DNA from: Streptomyces sp. L-9-10
GTDB lineage: Bacteria; Actinomycetota; Actinomycetes; Streptomycetales; Streptomycetaceae
DNA length: 64,000 nucleotides
Assembly: GCF_004151105.1 (NCBI RefSeq)
Contig: NZ_PHRF01000095.1
Span: forward strand, 124,001 to 188,000
Reading direction: 5' to 3'
Shown: piece after piece, positions 25,214-32,024 of the stretch
How positions within the stretch are numbered: the stretch's first letter is position 1
How the letters are laid out: each line of letters opens with the position of its first letter
Translations under genes and position numbers: made by a program
Notes under the pieces: model-generated
What the model was told of the DNA's origin: nothing
The model's input: only the letters and a program-made list of their open reading frames with translations
Database searches by the model: none

Positions 25214-26818
25214 TCAGACCTCGTACGGCTGGACGACGATGAAGTTGCCGGGCGCTCCCCGGAACTGGAGGTTCACGGTCTCCCCGCTGTGGCCGGGATA
25301 CGCGTTGCGGCGCAGCCTGACCTGGCTGGAGATGATCACCTGGGACGCGGCCGACCAGGCGACGACGGCGTTGCAGTCGGCGAAGGTGGTGGGCGTGACG
25401 GGCAGGACCACCGGGGTGCCATGGGTCTTCACGACCACGGTGCCCGTGCCCTGGAACAGCATGGTGAACAGCGCGCCGCCGGGAATGCCGTGGCCCTCGA
25501 TACGGCGGACCTCGTACTGGAGGCTCTCGTCGAAGGCGAGGACGTTCTCGGCGGAGACGCAGATGCCGTCGCCCTGGAGCTCGACGGGATGCAGATGCGC
25601 GCCCTCTTCGGCGAGGAAGACCTGTCCCTTGCCGGTGCAGCGCATCAACTGCATCTCCTGGCCGGTGGCGTTGCCGACGATACGGCCGGCGAAACCGGCG
25701 CCCTTGTAGCCGAAGTCGACCTTGCCCTGGTACATCACCATGCTGCCCTGGCGGGCGAGGACAGGACTGCCTCCCTCACCGAGATCGACGCGCATCAGCT
25801 GGCCGTTCTGCGGGGTCCAGCGCTGGCCCGTGGGCAGTTCCCTGTACGGCTGGAGGGCCGCCTGGAGACCGGCGCCACCGGGTGGCACGCCCTGCGGGAC
25901 GCCTTGCGGGACGCCTTGCGGGACGCCCTGGGGCGGTCCCGGCGGCTGCTGACCGTAGGGCGCGGGAGCGGCCTGGCCAAAGGGCGCCGGGGCCGGCTGG
26001 CCATACGGGGCGGGCGCAGGTGCGGGCTGACCGTACGGGGCAGGCGCGGAAGCGGGCTGGCCGTACGGGGCCGGCGCGGGCGCGGGCGGAGGGACCGTAC
26101 CGCCCGGCGGGTTCACCGGCGCCACGATGGTCGGCGCCGTATGCACGGGCTGCGGCGCCGGGGCGGGCGCGGGCGCCGGAGCGGGCGGTCCTGCCGGTGC
26201 GCCGAAGGCGGGAGGCGGGGTGCTCTGCGCGGGCGGGGCGAAGGCGGGCGGCGCGCCGCCGATGACCGGCTCGGGCGCGGCCGGTTCCTCCTCGGCGACC
26301 TCCCCGCCGAAGTTCTTCAGCAGCGCGTCGAGACCGCCGTCGAAGCCCTGGCCGACGGCGGCGAACCGCCATACGTCCTTGAGATAGAAGTCGCCGAGCA
26401 TCACGGCGCGCTCGGTGGTGAACTCCGAGCCGGTGAAGGCGTATCGGACGACTTCCTCACCGCCCGCGACGATACGGATGTACCCCGGGCCGACCTGGGA
26501 CATCTGTCCGGCACCGTCGAGGGCGGCGGTGAACGAGAGCTTGTGGATATTCACCGGAATGCGGTCCAGGGTCACCCGGAACGACTCTGTGTCGCCCGCC
26601 TGCGCGCCCAGCAACTGAAGGGATTCTTCCGGGGACTTCGGCTGATTGAAGAAGATGAAGTAACGGTCGTCCGAAAGCTGCTCATTGGCGTCGAGGCCGA
26701 AGCAGCTGATGTCGAAGCTCAGCCCGGGGCCGGCGATCTGCACACCTACGTACAGATCCGTCCCCGCCGTGAGATCACTGATCTTGGCCTTGTGGCCGCG
26801 CTGGAATTCCCTGGCCAT
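25214..26818 (-). CDS. TerD-AIM24 fusion protein
   Basis: 534 residues in three parts. Residues 1-175 are a TerD domain, with the Ca-binding region around LDANEQLSDDRYFIFFNQ and the RAVMLGDFYLKDVWRF block. Residues 176-330 are a low-complexity Pro/Ala/Gly/Gln linker with repeats APAPYGQP and GVPQ. Residues 335-534 are an AIM24 domain (LARQGSMVMYQGKVDF, GQEMQLMRCTGKGQVFLAEEG). ATG at 26818 starts the TerD domain exactly. It heads a tight operon with two more AIM24 genes. TerD proteins act in tellurite and envelope stress; the job of the fusion is inferred to be related. Confidence 0.9.
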   Translation of the reverse strand: MAREFQRGHKAKISDLTAGTDLYVGVQIAGPGLSFDISCFGLDANEQLSDDRYFIFFNQPKSPEESLQLLGAQAGDTESFRVTLDRIPVNIHKLSFTAALDGAGQMSQVGPGYIRIVAGGEEVVRYAFTGSEFTTERAVMLGDFYLKDVWRFAAVGQGFDGGLDALLKNFGGEVAEEEPAAPEPVIGGAPPAFAPPAQSTPPPAFGAPAGPPAPAPAPAPAPQPVHTAPTIVAPVNPPGGTVPPPAPAPAPYGQPASAPAPYGQPAPAPAPYGQPAPAPFGQAAPAPYGQQPPGPPQGVPQGVPQGVPQGVPPGGAGLQAALQPYRELPTGQRWTPQNGQLMRVDLGEGGSPVLARQGSMVMYQGKVDFGYKGAGFAGRIVGNATGQEMQLMRCTGKGQVFLAEEGAHLHPVELQGDGICVSAENVLAFDESLQYEVRRIEGHGIPGGALFTMLFQGTGTVVVKTHGTPVVLPVTPTTFADCNAVVAWSAASQVIISSQVRLRRNAYPGHSGETVNLQFRGAPGNFIVVQPYEV

Positions 26819-26953
26819 ACGTAACGACCGTCCCCCATCCGGAAGGTGATTGCGTCGCGTCAGGCTAACGGCTGAGGGCGACAATCGGCCAAGCCGGTAC
26901 ACACTCGGTACAGGATCGCCGAATGGGACGGAAGTCCCGGCGGCCTCCGGCCG

Positions 26954-27577
26954 TCATTCCCCGCGCGCGACGGGCAGATAGGGCAGCCGCTCCGCCGCGA
27001 CCACGCCTTCGAGATACCCCCTGGCCCGCTCGGTACGGGGGTAGGTCTCCAGCAGACGCCAGAAACGCGGGCCGTGTCCCGGCACGAGCAGATGCGCCAG
27101 CTCGTGGACGAGTACGTAGTCGACGACGTACTCCGGCATGCCCTGCAGCCGGTGCGACAGCCGGATGCTGCCCTCGGCGGGGGTGCAGGAACCCCAGCGG
27201 GTGTTCTGGTTGGTGACCCATCGGACCGACGCGGGCCTGGCACGTCCGCCGAAGTACTGGTCCGACAGCCGCTCGGCCCGCTCCGTCAGCTCGCTGTCGC
27301 CGAGGACGCGCTTGCTCTCCTGCGCGGCGAGCTTGTCGAGCATCACCGACACCCAGCGCCGCTCCTCCGCCTCCGACATCCGGGCGGGGATGAGCACGAT
27401 GGTCCGGTCGCCCTCCCGGTAGGCCGAGACCGTTCTGCTGCGGCGGGTGCTCCTGCGGACCTCGACAGCGCTGGTCCCCGGGGCGCGGAGCGGGCGACCC
27501 GGCGCGCGCCGCTCGTCACTTCCGGCGCTGTTCGATGGGGTCTCCCCCGCGAGGCGAGGGGAGGGATCGGCGGACAC
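26954..27577 (-). CDS. YgjP/DUF45-type zinc metallopeptidase
   Basis: 207 residues. The family block WVTNQNTRWGSCTP is followed by VLVHELAHLLVPGHGPRFW, giving HExxH plus the downstream His/Glu typical of YgjP-like M48-related peptidases. No signal peptide or membrane segment, so it should be cytoplasmic. The N-terminal ~45 residues are Pro/Arg-rich and the exact start is uncertain. Often co-localised with helicases or UvrD2 in actinomycetes; the substrate is unknown. Confidence 0.87.
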   Translation of the reverse strand: MSADPSPRLAGETPSNSAGSDERRAPGRPLRAPGTSAVEVRRSTRRSRTVSAYREGDRTIVLIPARMSEAEERRWVSVMLDKLAAQESKRVLGDSELTERAERLSDQYFGGRARPASVRWVTNQNTRWGSCTPAEGSIRLSHRLQGMPEYVVDYVLVHELAHLLVPGHGPRFWRLLETYPRTERARGYLEGVVAAERLPYLPVARGE

Positions 27578-27857
27578 CCCATGACGTTACCCGCTGTGTG
27601 TGGAGGAAGTCCCGCCTCCGCGAGCGTTCTCCCTTGATCCACTTCCGGCACGGCGGGATTTGAACGACTAATGCCGGCCGCTGTGGATAACTTTCCGCGC
27701 CGTCGGGCGGCGTCTTGCATTCTGAGAACACGAAATCCGGGGGTCCGGGACATTCCGGAGTGATCACAGCCGGAGTGATCACGCTGCAGAGCACGAGAGA
27801 AGACCGGGGCAGGACCGAGGGAAGCAAGACCGAGGGAAGACGAACGGGGAGGCCGAT
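27578..27857. repeat. Intergenic region with two 15-bp-period direct repeats
   Basis: Between the divergent DUF45 and ThiF-like genes are CCGGAGTGATCAC at 27755-27767 and 27770-27782, and GACCGAGGGAAG at 27813-27824 and 27828-27839. Both pairs have a 15-bp period. A GGAGG ribosome site for the ThiF-like gene ends this stretch. No clear promoter boxes were identified. Confidence 0.7.
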
Positions 27858-29012
27858 ATGCATCCGACGGTGAAGCCCGCGCTGCGTCGCGCGTGGCGGG
27901 AGCGGCAGACCGTGCAGTTCGGGATCACCCCCGCGCACGCGGTGCTGGTGGGACCGGTCGATACGGCCACGGGCAGCTTTCTGGAGCTGCTGGACGGGAC
28001 ACGCGGGCTGCCGCTGCTGCGGGAGGAGGCCCGCGCGATGGGACTGCCGGACGGCCTGGCCGATTCGCTGGTGAAACGGCTGACGAGGGCGGGGCTGATC
28101 GACGATGCGGACGCGGGCGGCGGCGCGGCCGACGCGCTGCGGAAGCGGACAGCGGTGCTGGACCGGATGCGGCCCGATCTGGCATCGCTCTCCGTCATCC
28201 ATCCGGAGCCGGGGGCGGGTGCGCGACGGCTGGCGGCGCGCCGCACGATGCGGGTCCAGGTCCGCGGCGCCGGGCGCGTGGGGGCGGCCGTCGCGGCGCT
28301 GCTCGCGGCCTCCGGGATCGGGCGGGTCGATGTGCTGGACGGCGGGTGCGCCCAGGCGTGGGATGTGTCACCCGGCGGGCTGCCCCCGGGGTCGGTGGGT
28401 GAGCGCAGGGACACGGCGGCCCGGCAGTTGGTACGGAAGTCCGCGCCCGGACGCGCGCCGCGGGCGGCGGAGTTCGCGGAGTCGGGCGGCGAGGGCGAGC
28501 CGGGGCTCTCGCTGGTGATCGTCGCTCCGCGGGACGGGCTCGCGGCCTACGCCCCCGATCCGGCGCCGGCCGAGCCCTGGATCTCCACCGGAACTCCCCA
28601 TCTCTACGCGGGAGTGATCGAGGCCACGGGTGTGGTCGGACCGCTGGTGCTGCCGGGCGGCACGGCCTGTGCGGGCTGTGTCGCCGGGGAGCGGGCGGAC
28701 CGCGATCCTGGATGGCCGAGGATGCTGGCCCAGTGGCGCTCCGGGCGCGGCGCCGGCGCCGGCGCCGTTCCCGCCTGTGATCTGGGGCTGGCCACCGCGG
28801 TGGCGGGTCTCGCGGCAGCCCATGCCCTGTCGTTCCTGGACGGGGAGCTGCCGGCCAGTACGGGTGCGCGGTGGGAGGCGTCGCTGCCGCTGCTCGACTG
28901 GCGGTCGGAGCGGATCGCGCCGCATCCGGAGTGCCCCTGCGGGGCGGCGGGCCGAAGAGAGGAAGAGCACATGGCCGGGACGGGGGCGTCGCACGACACA
29001 ATGGCGGGGTAA
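27858..29012 (+). CDS. ThiF/E1-like adenylyltransferase-fold protein, possibly inactive
   Basis: 384 residues. The N-terminal third resembles the leader-binding winged-helix part of TOMM/RiPP cyclodehydratase partners. The rest has an E1-like Rossmann region (VRGAGRVGAAVAALLAASGIGRVDVLD) and zinc cysteines in CAGC and CPCG. The usual ATP-binding residues after the Gly loop (D-x-D, R-x-x-x-x-Q-R) are not recognisable, so adenylation activity is doubtful. No precursor peptide or cyclodehydratase gene is adjacent; an AarF-type kinase gene follows after 42 bp. GGAGG lies 5 bases before the ATG. Confidence 0.75.
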   Translation: MHPTVKPALRRAWRERQTVQFGITPAHAVLVGPVDTATGSFLELLDGTRGLPLLREEARAMGLPDGLADSLVKRLTRAGLIDDADAGGGAADALRKRTAVLDRMRPDLASLSVIHPEPGAGARRLAARRTMRVQVRGAGRVGAAVAALLAASGIGRVDVLDGGCAQAWDVSPGGLPPGSVGERRDTAARQLVRKSAPGRAPRAAEFAESGGEGEPGLSLVIVAPRDGLAAYAPDPAPAEPWISTGTPHLYAGVIEATGVVGPLVLPGGTACAGCVAGERADRDPGWPRMLAQWRSGRGAGAGAVPACDLGLATAVAGLAAAHALSFLDGELPASTGARWEASLPLLDWRSERIAPHPECPCGAAGRREEEHMAGTGASHDTMAG

Positions 29013-29054
29013 CCGCCGTACGCGGCATGGCTGTCTGGGATTAGGAGGGGCTCA

Positions 29055-30482
29055 ATGTCTGATCTTCCCCGGAAGGCGGTCACCCGTACCGCGAAACTGG
29101 CCACGCTGCCGCTGGGCTTCGCGGGCCGGGCCACCTGGGGGCTCGGCAAACGGATCGGCGGGAAGTCCGCGGAGATCGTCGCGCGGGAGCTGCAGCAGCG
29201 CACGGCCGACCAGCTCTTCAAGGTGCTCGGGGAGCTGAAGGGCGGAGCGATGAAGTTCGGGCAGGCGCTGTCCGTCTTCGAGTCCGCGCTGCCGGAGGAG
29301 ATCGCGGGGCCCTACCGGGCGGCGCTCACCAAGCTCCAGGAAGCGGCGCCGCCCATGCCCACCCGTACGGTGCACGCGGTGCTGGCGGAGCGGCTGGGCG
29401 AGGAGTGGCGTGAGCTGTTCCTGGAGTTCGAGGACAAGCCGTCGGCCGCCGCCTCGATCGGACAGGTGCACCGGGCGGTGTGGCACGACGGACGCGAGGT
29501 CGCGGTCAAGGTGCAGTACCCCGGGGCGGGTGAAGCGCTGCTGTCGGATCTGACGCAGCTGAGCCGGTTCGCCAGGCTGCTGGGGCCGCTCGTCCCCGGG
29601 ATGGACATCAAGCCGTTGATCACCGAGTTGCGCGACCGGGTGTCCGAGGAGCTGGACTACGCCCTGGAGGCCGAGGCGCAGCGGGAGCACGCCGCGGAGT
29701 TCGCGGACGATCCGGATGTGGTGGTGCCCGATGTGGTGCACCAGGGCGATCAGGTGCTGGTCACGGAGTGGATCGACGGGACACCGCTGGCGGAGGTGAT
29801 CTCCGACGGCACGCCCGGGGAGCGCGACCGGGCGGGGCAGTTGCTGGCGCGGTTCCTCTTCTCGGGCCCCGCGCGTACGGGCCTGCTGCACGCGGATCCG
29901 CATCCGGGGAACTTCCGGCTGCTGCCCGCGGCGGACGCCGGAGAGGAGGACGACGGCTCGGGCGGTGAACTGCGGCTCGGGGTACTGGACTTCGGCACAG
30001 TGGACCGGCTTCCCGGCGGACTGCCCGACACGATCGGTGAGGCGCTGCGGATGGCGCTGGAGGGCGACGCCCAGGGGGTGTACGACCTGCTGCGGGGCGA
30101 GGGATTCGTCAAGGAGTCCATCGATCTCGACCCGGACGGGGTACTGGAGTACCTGCTGCCGATCATCGAGCCCGCGGTGGTCGAGGAGTTCACCTTCACC
30201 CGCGGCTGGATGCGCACGCAGGCGGCGCGGATCGCCGACCCGCGGTCGCCCGCCAACCAGTTGGGCAAGCAGCTGAATCTGCCGCCGTCGTATCTGCTGA
30301 TCCACCGCGTGACGCTGAGCACCATCGGCGTGCTCTGCCAGCTGGGCGCGACGGTACGGCTCCGGGGCGAGCTGGAAGCCTGGCTGCCCGGGTTCCTGCC
30401 GGAGCCGGAGGACGGGGAAGAGGTGCTGTCACCACCGGTCGGCGTCGAGCCTGCCCTCGATCGCTCTGATGTGGACGCGTGA
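29055..30482 (+). CDS. ABC1/AarF/UbiB-family atypical kinase
   Basis: 475 residues with the ABC1 motifs: KxGQ (MKFGQALS), Ala-rich loop AAASIGQVHRA, VKVQYPG lysine, the ExD motif (EELDY), LLHADPHPGN and the metal-binding DFG (LDFGTVDR). In bacteria the family supports quinone or lipid metabolism and acts as an ATPase/kinase. No C-terminal membrane helices of the UbiB type are obvious. AGGAGG precedes the ATG by 6 bases. Co-directional with the ThiF-like gene. Confidence 0.9.
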   Translation: MSDLPRKAVTRTAKLATLPLGFAGRATWGLGKRIGGKSAEIVARELQQRTADQLFKVLGELKGGAMKFGQALSVFESALPEEIAGPYRAALTKLQEAAPPMPTRTVHAVLAERLGEEWRELFLEFEDKPSAAASIGQVHRAVWHDGREVAVKVQYPGAGEALLSDLTQLSRFARLLGPLVPGMDIKPLITELRDRVSEELDYALEAEAQREHAAEFADDPDVVVPDVVHQGDQVLVTEWIDGTPLAEVISDGTPGERDRAGQLLARFLFSGPARTGLLHADPHPGNFRLLPAADAGEEDDGSGGELRLGVLDFGTVDRLPGGLPDTIGEALRMALEGDAQGVYDLLRGEGFVKESIDLDPDGVLEYLLPIIEPAVVEEFTFTRGWMRTQAARIADPRSPANQLGKQLNLPPSYLLIHRVTLSTIGVLCQLGATVRLRGELEAWLPGFLPEPEDGEEVLSPPVGVEPALDRSDVDA

Positions 30483-30574
30483 GCGGTCGGACGTGTGAGC
30501 GGTCGCCGCGGAAGGAGCGGCGGCCGTCGTGCCCGGCGGTGGCCCCGCCCGGTTCCGGGTGGAGAACAACGCAC

Positions 30575-30608
30575 CGCGGGGGCCGGTCCGTCGGGACCGG
30601 CCCCCGCG
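30575..30608 (+). terminator. Terminator hairpin downstream of the AarF gene
   Basis: CGCGGGGGCCGGTCC (30575-30589) pairs perfectly with GGACCGGCCCCCGCG (30594-30608) around a 4-base loop. It lies between the AarF stop and the convergent small gene. Confidence 0.8.
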
Positions 30609-30643
30609 CAGTGACAGCTACTGGCGCTGGCTGAAGGTGTTGC

Positions 30644-30814
30644 CTACTGCATGACGGCCATGGCGAGCGCGCGGCGAGCGCGCATCGATACGCGCTCGGC
30701 GCGGCGCTGCATCCGCCGAGCGGCGACCAGGCGCACGGCCCGGCGTTCCGCGTCGGCTTCCCGCATGCGCTCGTTCATATGCGCGCGTGCCAGGGCTTCT
30801 GGAATGAGTTGCAT
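30644..30814 (-). CDS. Small basic protein downstream of wblC
   Basis: A predicted 56-residue Arg/Ala-rich, strongly basic helical protein. The ATG at 30814 has AGGA about 8 bases upstream; the frame continues further upstream but without protein-like composition. Short basic proteins of this kind occur at the same place in other streptomycetes, so it is probably real. It is on the same strand as wblC, 149 bp beyond its stop. No function assigned. Confidence 0.55.
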   Translation of the reverse strand: MQLIPEALARAHMNERMREADAERRAVRLVAARRMQRRAERVSMRARRALAMAVMQ

Positions 30815-30963
30815 CTCACGGGTCCTGTTCTGACGCGAGTCGTTCGCGCCCATGGTGGTGACGACTGGGGTGGCGGAGCCGCATGGCTCGCTCGGGGAAG
30901 AGGTCATCGGAGCCTGCTTCTGGGGATCGTGCGTGAGGGGGCGGTCGATGGTTCCGGTGACGT

Positions 30964-31341
30964 TCATGCCGAGACCGGGTTCTTGCGCGGACGGCCACGA
31001 GGCCGCTTGCGGGCAACCACGACGCCCTGGACGAAGAGCTCCCCACCCCAGACACCCCACGGCTCGCGCCGCTCCTTGGCGCCGGCGAGGCAGGCCTCGA
31101 TCAGCGGGCAGGTGCGGCAGAGCGCCTTGGCGTACTCGACATCGGCCGGGGACTCGGCGAAGAAGACCTCCGGGTCGTAGGCACGGCAGGGAACGGGTAC
31201 GCCGAGGTTCTCGATGGCGTCGTCGAGCGCGGTGAGCGCGGTGAGCGGGGTGAGCGGGGTCAAGGCGGAGTCCTCCGTGGGGACGGGCGGGGCGATCGAT
31301 TCGGAAGGCGGTACGGACGGGGCGTGCGCTTCGAGTTGCAC
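30964..31341 (-). CDS. wblC: WhiB-family regulator WblC (WhiB7 ortholog)
   Basis: 125 residues. Four cysteines for the [4Fe-4S] cluster (C52, C75, C78, C84), the WhiB turn EPWGVWGGE (93-101) and a C-terminal AT-hook RGRPRK (115-120) define the WhiB7/WblC subgroup, which binds the housekeeping sigma factor and activates intrinsic antibiotic-resistance genes. The GTG at 31341 has GAGGAA 8 bases upstream. The N-terminal 40 residues hold Leu/Thr/Pro repeats. Expression is likely controlled by a ~600-nt leader with an upstream ORF and an intrinsic terminator (separate entries). Confidence 0.95.
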   Translation of the reverse strand: MQLEAHAPSVPPSESIAPPVPTEDSALTPLTPLTALTALDDAIENLGVPVPCRAYDPEVFFAESPADVEYAKALCRTCPLIEACLAGAKERREPWGVWGGELFVQGVVVARKRPRGRPRKNPVSA

Positions 31342-31445
31342 GGGAGTCGTTCCTCGTCTGGTCGGTCCGGCCTGTTGGCCGGGTGTCGGCTGGTACCGGG
31401 TGTTGCGTGTCCCGAGGCCCCTTCGCTCTGTCTCTCCCGTTCGGG

Positions 31446-31489
31446 ACAAACAGAAGGGCCGCGGATCCCGGGTGGGGTTCCGCGGCCCT
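31446..31489 (-). terminator. Intrinsic terminator/attenuator in the wblC leader
   Basis: On the minus strand AGGGCCGCGGA (31489-31479) and TCCGCGGCCCT (31465-31455) form an 11-bp stem extended inward by C:G pairs, followed by the T-rich run TTCTGTTTGT. It lies 24 nt after the leader ORF stop and about 105 nt before the wblC start. The U-tract makes it a more convincing intrinsic terminator than most in this window. Confidence 0.85.
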
Positions 31490-31512
31490 GAAGGCGCCGG
31501 CCTGATGGTGGA

Positions 31513-31857
31513 TCAGGCTGGATCACTCCAGGGTTCGAGCCCACGGAAGGCCCACATCGTGTGGTGCTGCGTCTGCTTCTTCGTTTCGGCACCGGTCGCC
31601 GCAAAGGCATAGGCCTTGGCCTCTGCCGCTGCTACTCCTGCTTCCAGTGCCTCGATCGGTCGCTCATTGCGCTCCAGGACATTGCCGACGCGCTCCCGGA
31701 CGGGAAGAGCCGACAGACCTGCGGGACGAACGGCGGAGGCGCCGGACAGACCACTGGCGATGAGTTCCGAACGGGAGAAGCCGAGCGGGCAGACGGAGAC
31801 GACCGAGGGATCGGTCATTTTGGCGGTGCTGATGAAGCTTGCGTTGATGCTGATCAC
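31513..31857 (-). CDS. Upstream ORF in the wblC leader
   Basis: A 114-codon reading frame between the wblC promoter and its terminator. GTG at 31857 has an excellent GGAGG site 8 bases upstream. The predicted peptide begins MISINASFISTAKMTDPSVV, has an Ala-rich middle (EAGVAAAEAKAYAFAATGA) and matches no family I recognise. Mycobacterial whiB7 is known to be controlled by a translated upstream ORF plus premature termination, so this is probably a sensor ORF whose slowed translation by ribosome-targeting antibiotics lets transcription reach wblC. A separate protein function cannot be excluded. Confidence 0.7.
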   Translation of the reverse strand: MISINASFISTAKMTDPSVVSVCPLGFSRSELIASGLSGASAVRPAGLSALPVRERVGNVLERNERPIEALEAGVAAAEAKAYAFAATGAETKKQTQHHTMWAFRGLEPWSDPA

Positions 31858-31971
31858 TGGAATCGCCTCCTCTCGGCGTCTCAAGGACCGGCCCGAAGGC
31901 CCGTCACACGTATGCGGACAAGTAGAGCACGGTAACAGGGCTTCGGAGAAGCCGTTGTTTCCGTGGTTAAG

Positions 31972-32010
31972 AACCTATGGGGATTCCTGGGGCGGGCGCA
32001 AACTATTTTT
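31972..32010 (-). promoter_or_regulatory. wblC promoter with AT-rich WhiB7-type element
   Basis: On the minus strand an A-rich tract AAAAATAG (32010-32003) stands just upstream of -35 TTGCGC (31996-32001), with an 18-bp spacer and -10 TAGGTT (31972-31977). An AT-rich run abutting the -35 box is the known signature of WhiB7-dependent promoters, where the AT-hook binds. Predicted start near 31965, giving a leader of about 620 nt. Confidence 0.7.
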
Positions 32011-32024
32011 GGGTCGAGTTTGCC

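Noticed and set aside
31950..31990. A sigma-R promoter for wblC starting at GGAAT
   Set aside because: GGAAT is present on the minus strand, but the bases 18 and 19 positions further are not GTT; a sigma-R role is not supported from this element.
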